From an uncultured Prevotellaceae bacterium (GTDB lineage: Bacteria > Bacteroidota > Bacteroidia > Bacteroidales > Muribaculaceae), in contig CAJLWM010000035.1 in the NCBI GenBank assembly GCA_905210415.1, positions 1 to 23,017 of the forward strand: a stretch of 23,017 nucleotides of DNA, written 5' to 3'. Under the pieces are notes generated by a model. It made no database searches and had not been told where the DNA came from. It saw nothing but the letters and a program-made list of their open reading frames with translations. Within the stretch, counting starts at the first letter, position 1. Each line of letters begins with the position of its first letter. Shown piece by piece: positions 15,210 to 23,017 of this stretch. A program made the translations under genes and the position numbers.

Positions 15210-16547
15210 ATGGCGCAAACCTACATACAAGAAGAGGAAGAAACCGTGAAAAGCGGCGACCGCTGGATCTGGGGCATCTACATCACGCTGTGCATCATCT
15301 CAGTAATTGAGTCGTACACAGCGCTCAGTCAGGTGGTGGGCAAGCAAGGGCTCTACGCGCCCCTGCTCAAGCACTGCGGTCTGCTCGGATCGGGATTTCT
15401 CATTCTTTGGACCATACAGCGCTTGCACTACACCAAATTTATCTTTTGGATTAAGGCCTACGCGATTCTTGCCTTTGGCAGCGTGGTTGCCGTGCAATTT
15501 CTTGGCGACGACGTAAATGGTGCAGTGCGCGCCATTCCCGTGCCCGGACTTGGCACACTGCAACCAGCCGAATTGGCAAAACTTGCCATTGCCACGGCAA
15601 TTCCGCTCGTTGTGTCGCGCTACCAGATATGCAACGGAGTTACTCGCACCGGCGCATTTTGGTCGGTGACAATAGTGTGCTGTTTTGCAGCATTCCTGTT
15701 TATGCAAGGCTTCACCAACACCATGCTCATCATGACCACCAGTATAGTGATTATGTGGGTAGGTGGCATCAAAGTGCGACAACTGGGCGTGGTATTCATC
15801 GTTTATGCCTTAGTTGGTGCCGGCTTATATACCATCAACAAGAGCAATAAGGAGAAGCAACGCAAGGCTCAGACCGAGATGCAAGCATCGGCAGGCGCCA
15901 CCTCCGACAATGCCATCACCGTAGACGAAGACGAAGACGGTGCTTCAGTAGGTCGCTCTTCCACATGGATGAATCGCGTGCTTCGATGGAAACACAATCA
16001 CGACTCGCTGGTGTATATGCCTAAGACCGCCAAAAACGAGCAGGAAATGTATGCCCACATGGCGCAAGCCAACGGCGGAATACTGGGCGTTGGCCCTGGC
16101 AACTCCCGCGAGTGCAGCCGACTGCCTTTGGCCTACTCCGACTATATCTACTCTATCATCGTGGAGGAAACCGGACTCATTGGCGGCGTGATAGTGCTGA
16201 TACTATATCTGTGGATTCTTATCCGCGCCGGACTCATAGCAAGTAGGTGCGCCCGCGCACTACCTGCTCTGCTCATCATGGGTACAGCCGTGATGATTAC
16301 GTTCCAGGCTCTGGTGCACATGGCCATCAACACCGGATTATTTCCAGTGTCGGGGCAATCATTACCCCTCATCTCTGAGGGTGGCACATCGGTGTGGTGT
16401 ATGAGCGCCGCATTCGGCATTATGCTCAGCGTGAGCCGACATGCAAGTCAAAACACCATCGACAAAATGAAGAAGAAAGACGAGCAGAACCTTCCTAAGG
16501 AAGAGCAAGCTCCTAACCCAATGCAAATAATTATCAACAATGAATAA
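15210..16547 (+). CDS. ftsW: SEDS-family septal peptidoglycan glycosyltransferase
   Basis: A 445-residue SEDS protein with about ten membrane helices, the last ending near 408. Family signatures are NGAVRAIP with LQPAELAKLA (103-126), GGILGVGPGNS (289-299), EETGLIGG (319-326) and PVSGQSLPLISEGGTSVW (379-396). D311 in LPLAYSDYIYS aligns with the essential extracytoplasmic Asp of E. coli FtsW (D297). A polar insertion of about 40 residues at 210-250, with the acidic run DEDED, lengthens the start of the large periplasmic loop. The motif usually written SYGGS/T reads SEGGT here. It polymerises lipid II at the septum with FtsI. Its last 8 bp overlap the start of murG, implying translational coupling. 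Confidence 0.94.
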   Translation: MAQTYIQEEEETVKSGDRWIWGIYITLCIISVIESYTALSQVVGKQGLYAPLLKHCGLLGSGFLILWTIQRLHYTKFIFWIKAYAILAFGSVVAVQFLGDDVNGAVRAIPVPGLGTLQPAELAKLAIATAIPLVVSRYQICNGVTRTGAFWSVTIVCCFAAFLFMQGFTNTMLIMTTSIVIMWVGGIKVRQLGVVFIVYALVGAGLYTINKSNKEKQRKAQTEMQASAGATSDNAITVDEDEDGASVGRSSTWMNRVLRWKHNHDSLVYMPKTAKNEQEMYAHMAQANGGILGVGPGNSRECSRLPLAYSDYIYSIIVEETGLIGGVIVLILYLWILIRAGLIASRCARALPALLIMGTAVMITFQALVHMAINTGLFPVSGQSLPLISEGGTSVWCMSAAFGIMLSVSRHASQNTIDKMKKKDEQNLPKEEQAPNPMQIIINNE

Positions 16548-17652
16548 GAAACTCAACATCCTCGTGAGCGGAGGCGGCACTGGTGGCCACATATTCCCCG
16601 CCTTATCAATTGCCGGCGAGATTCGTCGTCGCTACCCTGATGCAAACATCCTATTTGTAGGCGCTCAGGGACGTATGGAAATGGAAAAAGTGCCAGCCGC
16701 AGGCTACCGCATCATCGGTTTGCCAGTGTTTGGCTTCAACCGCAAGAATCTGCTCAAGAACGTGACTGTTCTTTTCCACCTTATGAAGAGCATAAGAATG
16801 GCAAAGAACATTCTCAAGGAGTTTAAGCCAGATATCGCCATCGGCGTGGGCGGATATGCCAGCGGACCAATGCTCAAAGCCGCTCAAAAGGCAGGAATCC
16901 CCACCCTGCTGCAAGAGCAAAACTCTTATGCCGGCGTTACCAACAAACTGCTTGCTAAGAAGGCCACAAGCATCTGCGTGGCCTACGATGGAATGGAGCG
17001 TTTCTTCCCTGCCGACAAGATAGTGATGACCGGCAACCCTGTGCGCGCAGCCCTGCTCAACTGCACCGCATCGCGCGACGAGGCCGTGAAAGCATTCAAC
17101 CTCGACCCTGCCAAGAAAGTTATCCTCATCATCGGCGGCAGCCTGGGTGCCCGCACCATCAACAATACCATCATTGCCGGCCTTAAGACCATCGGAGCAA
17201 AAGCCGATGAAGTGCAAGTGATATGGCAAACCGGCAAGTTCTACGACGAAGAGTGCCGCAAGGCGCTCGCCGAATCGGGCGTAAGCAACGTGTTGCAACA
17301 AGCATTCATCACCAATATGGATATGGCTTACCGCGCTGCCGACCTCGTGGTGTCGCGCGCCGGCGCAAGCAGCATCTCAGAGTTGCAGTTGCTCGGCAAA
17401 GCATCTATCCTCGTGCCTTCGCCAAACGTGGCCGAAGACCACCAGACCAAGAATGCGCTTGCCCTTGCTCACCGCAACGCCGCACTAATGGTCACCGACG
17501 CCGATGCTCCGACTTCGCTCGTCGACACCATGCTCAGCACCGTCACCCAAACCCAACGTATAGCCGACATCGAGAAAAACGTGAAGGCTATGGCTTTGAA
17601 CAACGCCGCTGAGAAAATTGTAGATAAAGTAATGGAAATCATCAATAAATAA
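16540..17652 (+). CDS. murG: UDP-GlcNAc:lipid I N-acetylglucosaminyltransferase
   Basis: A 370-residue GT-B glycosyltransferase. The N-terminal glycine loop is SGGGTGGHIFPA (10-21, with the conserved H17). GVGGYASGP (102-110), LLQEQNSYAGVTNKLL (123-138) and a second glycine loop IIGGSLGA (197-204) follow. The UDP-GlcNAc-binding part holds SRAGASSISEL (272-282) and HQTKNA (301-306). It adds GlcNAc to lipid I to make lipid II at the inner face of the membrane. The start codon overlaps the end of ftsW by 8 bp, placing the glycosyltransferase and the polymerase that uses its product under coupled translation. Confidence 0.97.
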   Translation: MNKKLNILVSGGGTGGHIFPALSIAGEIRRRYPDANILFVGAQGRMEMEKVPAAGYRIIGLPVFGFNRKNLLKNVTVLFHLMKSIRMAKNILKEFKPDIAIGVGGYASGPMLKAAQKAGIPTLLQEQNSYAGVTNKLLAKKATSICVAYDGMERFFPADKIVMTGNPVRAALLNCTASRDEAVKAFNLDPAKKVILIIGGSLGARTINNTIIAGLKTIGAKADEVQVIWQTGKFYDEECRKALAESGVSNVLQQAFITNMDMAYRAADLVVSRAGASSISELQLLGKASILVPSPNVAEDHQTKNALALAHRNAALMVTDADAPTSLVDTMLSTVTQTQRIADIEKNVKAMALNNAAEKIVDKVMEIINK

Positions 17653-17654
17653 GC

Positions 17655-17682
17655 AATCTGAAGAAAGGAGAATTGTCAGATT
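17655..17682 (+). promoter_or_regulatory. Hairpin with SD-like loop directly before the murC start
   Basis: AATCTGA (17655-17661) and TCAGATT (17676-17682) pair perfectly, and the ATG of murC follows immediately. The 14-base loop contains AAGGAG. An SD-like motif is unusual here, since Bacteroidota genes rarely use one and the other starts in this cluster have none so clear. Whether it influences translation is unproven. Confidence 0.45.
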
Positions 17683-19059
17683 ATGGAAAAATATAAATCG
17701 TTATACTTCGTAGGCGCTGGAGGCATTGGCATGGCTAACCTTGAGCGTTATTTCCTTGCCAACGGCTATAAAGTGGCTGGCTACGACCGCACTGCCACCG
17801 ACCTCACTCGCGCTCTCGAAAGCGAAGGCGTGGAGATTGTCTACGACGAAAACCCCGACTTGATACCAGCCTACTGCCGCGACGCAGCCACCACTTTGGT
17901 GGTATATACCCCTGCCCTCCCTGCCACACACGCTGGCTTACAATACTTCCGCAACGGCGGTTTCCGCGTGATTAAGCGCGCCGAATTGCTGGGTATCATC
18001 ACCCACAATTCCAAGGGCTTGTGCTTCTCTGGCACACACGGCAAGACCACCACATCAAGCATGGCGGCTCACATCCTCAACATTTCACCTATCGGCTGCA
18101 ACGCATTCTTGGGTGGTATTCTGAAGAATTACAATAGCAACCTCATACTCTCCGACCACAGCGAATATTCAGTAATCGAGGCCGACGAGTTCGACCGTTC
18201 GTTCCACCACTTGCGTCCTTACATCGCCGTGGTGACTGCCACCGACCCCGACCACCTCGACATCTACGGCACCGAGAAGGCTTATCTTGAAAGCTTCGCT
18301 CACTTCACCGAACTTATTCGCCCTGACGGTATGCTCATCGTGCACACTGGCTTGAAACTCAAGCCACGTCCTGTGGAGGGCGTCACCACCTACACCTATT
18401 CACGCAACGAGGGCGATTTCCACGCCGAAAACGTGCGCAAAGGCGGCGGTGACATCACATTTGACTTCGTCACCCCTAAAGGCACTATCAAAGACGTGGT
18501 GCTCGGAGTGCCTGTAGACATCAACATAGAGAACGCTGTGGCTGCTATGGCGGCATGCTGGCTCATCGGCACCGACGAGGAGTCACTTCGCAAGGGCATT
18601 GCAACATTTGGCGGTGCTAAACGCCGCTTCGACTTCTGGATTAAAGAGCCAGGCGAACACGGCAAGGTAGTAATCGACGACTATGCCCACCACCCCGACG
18701 AATTGCGCGCAAGCATTCGCTCTGTGAAGGACCTTTACCCTGGTCGCAAAGTCACTGCTGTGTTCCAACCTCACCTCTACACTCGCACACGCGACTTCGC
18801 GCCTCAGTTTGCCGAAGCCCTTTCGCATGCCGACGAGGTGATTTTGCTCGACATCTATCCTGCTCGCGAACAGCCAATCCCAGGCGTGACATCTGAAATC
18901 ATCTTCGACAAGATCACTTGCCCTAAGAAGACGCTTATTCGCAAGGAACAACTCCTCGACACAATCAGAGAGAACAACTACGACATACTTCTCACAGTGG
19001 GTGCCGGCGACGTCTGCAACTACTTGCCAGAAATATGCGAAATCATCAAAAATAAATAA
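17683..19059 (+). CDS. murC: UDP-N-acetylmuramate--L-alanine ligase
   Basis: A 458-residue Mur ligase. It starts with the nucleotide-sugar-binding loop LYFVGAGGIGMANLERY (7-23). The ATP P-loop is SGTHGKTTTSS (116-126), EADEFDRSF (166-174) contributes the metal-binding acidic residues, and DDYAHHPDEL (332-341) is the C-terminal MurC signature. It adds L-alanine to UDP-MurNAc, the first step of stem-peptide synthesis in the cytoplasm. In the N-terminal motif MANL stands where many MurC proteins have MSGL or MSAL. It follows murG by 30 bp and precedes the ftsQ start by 9 bp in the same reading frame, separated by its TAA. Confidence 0.97.
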   Translation: MEKYKSLYFVGAGGIGMANLERYFLANGYKVAGYDRTATDLTRALESEGVEIVYDENPDLIPAYCRDAATTLVVYTPALPATHAGLQYFRNGGFRVIKRAELLGIITHNSKGLCFSGTHGKTTTSSMAAHILNISPIGCNAFLGGILKNYNSNLILSDHSEYSVIEADEFDRSFHHLRPYIAVVTATDPDHLDIYGTEKAYLESFAHFTELIRPDGMLIVHTGLKLKPRPVEGVTTYTYSRNEGDFHAENVRKGGGDITFDFVTPKGTIKDVVLGVPVDINIENAVAAMAACWLIGTDEESLRKGIATFGGAKRRFDFWIKEPGEHGKVVIDDYAHHPDELRASIRSVKDLYPGRKVTAVFQPHLYTRTRDFAPQFAEALSHADEVILLDIYPAREQPIPGVTSEIIFDKITCPKKTLIRKEQLLDTIRENNYDILLTVGAGDVCNYLPEICEIIKNK

Positions 19060-19068
19060 TCAACTATA

Positions 19069-19986
19069 GTGCGACATCTCACTGACATACAACTGCGCAT
19101 ACTGCGTGTGATTGGCATTACCATCATGCTCGCCATAATCATTGTGGCGGGCGTGTGGAGCAATCGCCAAGCATCTGATGCCGTGTGCAAGGGCGTGGAG
19201 GTGGAAATCACCAATTCCGACAGTTCGGTGTTTGTGACGCGCCAAAACATTCTCAACGAACTCAAAAGGCTCGACATCAATCCTCTGGGACAACGATTTG
19301 CCGACATCAACACTCTCAAGATTGAGCAAGTGCTCAACCAGTCGGAATATCTCGAGAATGTGGATTGCGTGATAGCCAACAACAGCACCCTGCAGATTCG
19401 CGCCACGCAATTGGTGCCTGTGATGCGTGTGTTTGATGGGCTGCAATCCTACTACGTCAACCGCAAGGGCAAACGCATGTCGGCTACGGCTCAATATCAC
19501 GTGGATGTGCCAGTGGTGCAGGGTCACTTCAATGCGCAATTCTCACCCGTCAAGTTGTTGCCTCTCATTGATTACGTAAATTCAGACGAATCGCTCAGCG
19601 CTCTCGTCACAATGTATAGTGTGCGCGATAGCAACAACGTGTATATCGTGCCATGCATCCTTGGGCATGTGGTGAACATTGGTCACATCGACAATTTAGA
19701 CAACAAATTTGCCAAATTGCGCGAGTTCTACACCAAGGTAATGCCCGAAAAGGGTTGGCTCTACTACGACACCATCTCACTGAAATTCAGCCACCAAGTG
19801 GTAGCCACCCGACGTGTGAAGGCTGTCAAGAGTGACTTCGACTGGGCAAATCAGCCCGATGAAGCCGACGCCGACATCGAAACGATGATGGTGAGCGACT
19901 CTTCGCGCGTGATAAGCAACAACGACGACAAGAAGGACAGCAAAGAGATAAGCAACAAAATGAAAAAAGCATTTAAAAGAAATTAA
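19069..19986 (+). CDS. ftsQ: Cell division protein FtsQ
   Basis: A 305-residue bitopic protein. A short basic cytoplasmic start and one membrane helix (about 11-30) are followed by a POTRA-like region (about 40-115) and a beta domain with YYVNRKGKRM (128-137). The C-terminus from about 280 is polar, with KKDSKEISNKMKKAFKRN. It links FtsL and the FtsB equivalent to the divisome. The start is GTG at 19069: the murC stop TAA (19057-19059) lies in frame just upstream, and the next in-frame ATG falls inside the membrane helix, so no ATG start is reasonable. Sequence divergence is high, as expected for FtsQ; position between murC and ftsA supports the call. Confidence 0.92.
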   Translation: MRHLTDIQLRILRVIGITIMLAIIIVAGVWSNRQASDAVCKGVEVEITNSDSSVFVTRQNILNELKRLDINPLGQRFADINTLKIEQVLNQSEYLENVDCVIANNSTLQIRATQLVPVMRVFDGLQSYYVNRKGKRMSATAQYHVDVPVVQGHFNAQFSPVKLLPLIDYVNSDESLSALVTMYSVRDSNNVYIVPCILGHVVNIGHIDNLDNKFAKLREFYTKVMPEKGWLYYDTISLKFSHQVVATRRVKAVKSDFDWANQPDEADADIETMMVSDSSRVISNNDDKKDSKEISNKMKKAFKRN

Positions 19987-20022
19987 TTTCAGAACTTTAC
20001 ATAAACCCTCAATCATATAAAT

Positions 20023-21375
20023 ATGGATATGGACACTACACAATACATCGCAGCGATTGAAATCGGTAGTTCAAAGACCGTGGGCGCAGTAGCAGAGAAG
20101 CGCGCCGACGGACAAATCTACCTTTTGGGCATCGAAAGCGAGCCTACGCTCAACTTCGTGCGCTATGGCTGCATCAAAAACGTAGAAAGCACCAAGGCTT
20201 CTATCAACAGAATTCTCCTGAAGCTCGGCAATCTCATCGATGGCGAGATTCGCAGCGTGTATGTGGGAGTTTCTGGTCGCTCGCTGCGCAGCATGCCCAC
20301 CGAGGCTCAACGCTCGCTCAGCACCGAGCAAACCATCACCCAGGCGCTTATCGACAACATCAAGAAAGACGCCACCCGCAACACTCTGACAAACTACGAG
20401 ACTATCGACGTGATACCTCGCACCTACTATATCGACAAGGCTGAAATACGCAATCCAGTGGGCTACTACGGCACCGACATCGTGGCTTGCCTCAACCTTA
20501 TCGTAGCCAACCAATCGATACTCCTCAACCTAAAGCGCGTGTTTAACCAGCAAGTGCAGGTGAAGGGTCTTATCACCACTCCTGTGGCGGTGGCCGACGC
20601 TGTGCTTACTGCCGAAGAACGCTCTTTGGGCTGCTTGCTCGTAGATATGGGTGCCGAGACCACTACAGTGTCGATTTACCAAAACGATGCGCTCGTGTAT
20701 CTCATCACCATTCCGCTTGGCGGACGCAACCTCACCCGCGACATCACCGACCTGAACATTCGCGAAGAGAACGCCGAGAAGATTAAGCGAAACCTCGCCA
20801 ATCCGCTCAAGCCGACTGCCGACCCTGTGACCATCGACAACGTGAAATCGAGCGATGCTGCCAACTATATACTTGCACGCACTGGCGAAATCATCGCCAA
20901 CATCACTGCGCAAGTGAGCAACGCCGGATTGTCGCTCAACGACATTCACCACATAGTGCTTGTGGGCGGTGGCGCTTTGCTCAAGGGCATCGACGAGAAA
21001 ATCAAGGAGGCCGTGAATTTCAGCAGCAACAACATCAATGTGCGCATTGCCAAGAGCATGCCTTCGCAACTCAGCACCTACACCGCTGTGCCTAACCCAG
21101 TGGAAAATATGGGCGTGCTATCGCTGATCATCGAAGCCGCTAAGCGCATCGGCGACGACTCTTGCGTGATTCGCCGCACTTATCAGCCTGCACCAGAGGT
21201 CAACAACGCTCCTGATTTCACCATCAACGAGCCTGCCACTACTACCAACAACAACACTCAAGAGCAAGAACGAGGCAACAAGAAGTCGCTGTTCGGTCAT
21301 TTGGGTCGCTTGAAGGATAAAATCATCGGCATCATCGACGAAAGCAACAAAGACGACGAAAACGACAGCTTCTGA
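20023..21375 (+). CDS. ftsA: Cell division protein FtsA
   Basis: A 450-residue actin-like ATPase. The first phosphate loop is AAIEIGSSKT (10-19); LLVDMGAETTTVSIY is the second phosphate region, near the middle; and HIVLVGGGALLKGI is the adenosine motif. The C-terminus has a linker rich in Asn and Thr, then a basic amphipathic segment KKSLFGHLGRLKDKIIGII (420-438) that should bind the inner membrane, and a short acidic tail. It tethers FtsZ filaments to the membrane and recruits later divisome proteins. ATG codons occur at 20023 and 20029; the first is used here. It lies 36 bp after ftsQ and 59 bp before ftsZ. Confidence 0.97.
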   Translation: MDMDTTQYIAAIEIGSSKTVGAVAEKRADGQIYLLGIESEPTLNFVRYGCIKNVESTKASINRILLKLGNLIDGEIRSVYVGVSGRSLRSMPTEAQRSLSTEQTITQALIDNIKKDATRNTLTNYETIDVIPRTYYIDKAEIRNPVGYYGTDIVACLNLIVANQSILLNLKRVFNQQVQVKGLITTPVAVADAVLTAEERSLGCLLVDMGAETTTVSIYQNDALVYLITIPLGGRNLTRDITDLNIREENAEKIKRNLANPLKPTADPVTIDNVKSSDAANYILARTGEIIANITAQVSNAGLSLNDIHHIVLVGGGALLKGIDEKIKEAVNFSSNNINVRIAKSMPSQLSTYTAVPNPVENMGVLSLIIEAAKRIGDDSCVIRRTYQPAPEVNNAPDFTINEPATTTNNNTQEQERGNKKSLFGHLGRLKDKIIGIIDESNKDDENDSF

Positions 21376-21434
21376 CGATTTGCCGACACGAAACAATCAT
21401 TTTTTCATAATCGAAACAAAAAAACTTCTACAAT

Positions 21435-22805
21435 ATGGACCAAGGACATAACTACAACGATGAAATAATGAGCGATCCTGGCTTCAAGGACATCGATAAG
21501 CAACCCACTATCATCAAAGTGGTGGGCGTGGGCGGTGGCGGCAACAACGCCATCAATCACATGTACACTCAAGACATCAAGGGTGTTTCGTTTGTGGTGT
21601 GCAACACCGACCGTCAAGCACTGCAAAACTCACCTGTGCCTACTCGTCTGCTCATAGGACCTACCGTTTGTCAAGGTTTGGGTGCCGGCAACGACCCTGA
21701 AGTGGCAAAACAAGCTGCCGAAGAAAGCGCCGACGACATCGCCGAACTATTCAACGACGAAACCAAGATGGTGTTTATCACCGCTGGTATGGGTGGCGGC
21801 ACCGGCACCGGCGCTGCGCCTGTAGTGGCTCGCATAGCCCGCGACCACGGCGTGCTCACCATAGGCATCGTCACTATCCCATTCCTCTTTGAAGGCAACA
21901 AGAAGATTCTAAAGGCGCTCAACGGTGCCAACGAGATGAGTAAATATGTTGATGCCATTCTTATCATCAACAACGAACGGCTCACCGATATCTACCCAGA
22001 ACTCGACTTCATGACCGCGTTTGGCAAAGCCGACGACACGCTGTCTACTGCGGCGCGCTCTATCTCCGACCTTATCAACGTGAGCGGTAAAATCAACCTC
22101 GACTTCAAGGACGTAAACACCACTCTGCGCGATGGCGGCGTGGCTATCATCAGCAGCGGTTATGGCGAAGGCGACCACCGCGTGACTAAGGCAATTGAGG
22201 ATGCTCTAAACTCGCCTTTGCTCAAAAACCGCGACGTATATGGCTCGAAGAAGATTCTTATGAACTTCTACTTCAACCCTAAATCCGACAAGCCTTTCGT
22301 GATGGAAGAGGTGAACGAAATGCGCGAATTCATGTGCAACTTCGACTCTGACGTAGACGTAATCTGGGGTACCGCATTCGACGAATCGCTCGGTTCGAAG
22401 ATCAAAATCACCATTTTGGCTTCGGGATTCAGCGTTTCGCTCAAAGATGAGGAGAAGATTGTGATGCAGACTCAAAAGCCAAAAATCAGCCGAAGCAATC
22501 CTGTTGTTGATACTCCAGAGCCTGAGGTTAACAGCAACGACATCATCGCTCAGATATACAGCAACGAGAAGGTAGAACAACGCGAACAAGAAATCGCACG
22601 CGCCCGCTATCTGATTCTCTCGGTAGACGATATGGAGAACGACCCTCTGCTCGACAAACTTGAAAAATCGCCAACCTATCGCCGCGATCCGAAGTTTAAA
22701 TCGGCTATCAAGGAGATGCAAAACGCCGTCACGCCACGCCCAGGAGCATCGGCAGCACCAACACAGAAGCGCAACAAAGAGATAGTATTCGGCGAAGACA
22801 ACTAA
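21435..22805 (+). CDS. ftsZ: Cell division protein FtsZ
   Basis: A 456-residue tubulin-like GTPase. IKVVGVGGGGNNAINHM (27-43) opens the GTP-binding domain, the tubulin signature is GGGTGTGAAP (120-129), and the T7 loop NLDFKDVNTTL (221-231) supplies the catalytic acidic residues. The polymerising core ends near 340. The tail of about 115 residues is polar and contains a second charged block, SVDDMENDPLLDKLEKSPTY (396-415). It ends KRNKEIVFGEDN and has no obvious copy of the classic C-terminal peptide (DIPxFLR-like) that binds FtsA in Proteobacteria. It forms the Z-ring. It is the last gene of the dcw cluster, followed by a strong hairpin terminator. Confidence 0.97.
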   Translation: MDQGHNYNDEIMSDPGFKDIDKQPTIIKVVGVGGGGNNAINHMYTQDIKGVSFVVCNTDRQALQNSPVPTRLLIGPTVCQGLGAGNDPEVAKQAAEESADDIAELFNDETKMVFITAGMGGGTGTGAAPVVARIARDHGVLTIGIVTIPFLFEGNKKILKALNGANEMSKYVDAILIINNERLTDIYPELDFMTAFGKADDTLSTAARSISDLINVSGKINLDFKDVNTTLRDGGVAIISSGYGEGDHRVTKAIEDALNSPLLKNRDVYGSKKILMNFYFNPKSDKPFVMEEVNEMREFMCNFDSDVDVIWGTAFDESLGSKIKITILASGFSVSLKDEEKIVMQTQKPKISRSNPVVDTPEPEVNSNDIIAQIYSNEKVEQREQEIARARYLILSVDDMENDPLLDKLEKSPTYRRDPKFKSAIKEMQNAVTPRPGASAAPTQKRNKEIVFGEDN

Positions 22806-22814
22806 ATACAACCC

Positions 22815-22881
22815 GAAATCGGTCATTCCCACGTAAACATCCACACAAGAGGATTTACACTGGTAATGACCGATTTCTTTT
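22815..22881 (+). terminator. Long hairpin terminator of the dcw cluster
   Basis: GAAATCGGTCATT (22815-22827) and AATGACCGATTTC (22865-22877) form a perfect 13-bp outer stem, followed by TTTT. Inside, GTAA..ATCC pairs with GGAT..TTAC around an ACACAAGA loop. It begins 9 bp after the ftsZ stop. The stem is nearly symmetric, so it could work in both directions. Confidence 0.85.
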
Positions 22882-22895
22882 ATCCCGATTTTGGG

Positions 22896-22958
22896 TTTAT
22901 CCCATTTCGGTCATTAGGGCTTGGTGAGATTTCGGAGTTTTAGAAGAGCAGATTTTGA
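22896..22958 (+). repeat. Dispersed ~61-bp repeat, copy 2 (after the ftsZ terminator)
   Basis: This begins TTTATCCCATTTCGGTCATT and matches copy 1 (311-373, minus strand) at about 51 of 61 positions without gaps. It lies 14 bp beyond the ftsZ terminator. A partial echo, TATCCCGATTTTGGG (22881-22895), directly precedes it. No reading frame fits. Confidence 0.75.
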
Positions 22959-22961
22959 TTG

Positions 22962-23001
22962 GTTTTTAACGAGTAATAGCAGGCTATTGCGAGTTAAAAA
23001 C
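22962..23001. repeat. Imperfect palindrome at the right window edge
   Basis: GTTTTTAAC (22962-22970) and GTTAAAAAC (22993-23001) form a perfect 9-bp stem, then GAGT/GCGA is unpaired, and AATAG/CTATT closes a CAGG loop. It abuts copy 2 of the dispersed repeat and is not present next to copy 1. It may be the end of a mobile element that continues beyond the window. Confidence 0.5.
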
Positions 23002-23017
23002 AAACAAAAGATGCCTT

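Overview
The window comes from a Bacteroidota chromosome, most likely order Bacteroidales. The evidence is promoters of the TTG/TTTG-N19-20-TAnnTTTG type, start sites that mostly lack Shine-Dalgarno sequences, an FtsL-like protein of the Bacteroidota type, an FtsI with one C-terminal PASTA domain, and a division/cell-wall (dcw) cluster in the Bacteroidota order. Muribaculaceae is a reasonable guess from the roughly 50% GC impression and gene style, but this is inference and no 16S gene is present.

Positions 1-4479, mostly minus strand: a gene-free left end (1-421) holds three kinds of repeat: a degenerate 24-bp tandem repeat, a pair of inverted REP-like palindromes, and a ~61-bp dispersed repeat. 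A tRNA-Leu(CAA) follows with its own promoter and terminator. Next come a secreted GH27 alpha-galactosidase-like enzyme and a three-gene operon (ABC ATPase, ABC membrane subunit, YtrA-type GntR regulator). That operon has a clear promoter with palindromic operator candidates on the -7/start region.

Positions 4480-7628, plus strand: a strongly expressed-looking ATP-dependent PEP carboxykinase with promoter, leader and terminator, then a short sirtuin that lacks zinc ligands, then a ~290-bp non-coding stretch upstream of the dcw cluster.

Positions 7629-22881, plus strand: an uninterrupted dcw cluster: rsmH, ftsL-like, ftsI, murE, mraY, murD, ftsW, murG, murC, ftsQ, ftsA, ftsZ, ended by a long hairpin terminator. 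Together these genes build UDP-MurNAc-peptide (MurC, MurD, MurE), load it on the lipid carrier (MraY, MurG), polymerise and crosslink septal peptidoglycan (FtsW, FtsI) and assemble the divisome (FtsL, FtsQ, FtsA, FtsZ). MurE carries the DNPR motif, so the peptidoglycan is predicted to contain meso-diaminopimelate. mraZ, the usual first gene, is not there; murF, murB and ddl are also outside the cluster.

Positions 22882-23017: a second copy of the dispersed repeat lies just after the ftsZ terminator, in the same orientation relative to transcription as the copy after the tRNA-Leu terminator, followed by a hairpin at the window edge. No wholly new multigene system is visible. The most notable signals are the terminator-associated repeat, the structure-conserving REP pair, the atypical sirtuin, the operator region of the ABC/GntR operon, and the missing mraZ with a palindrome in its place.
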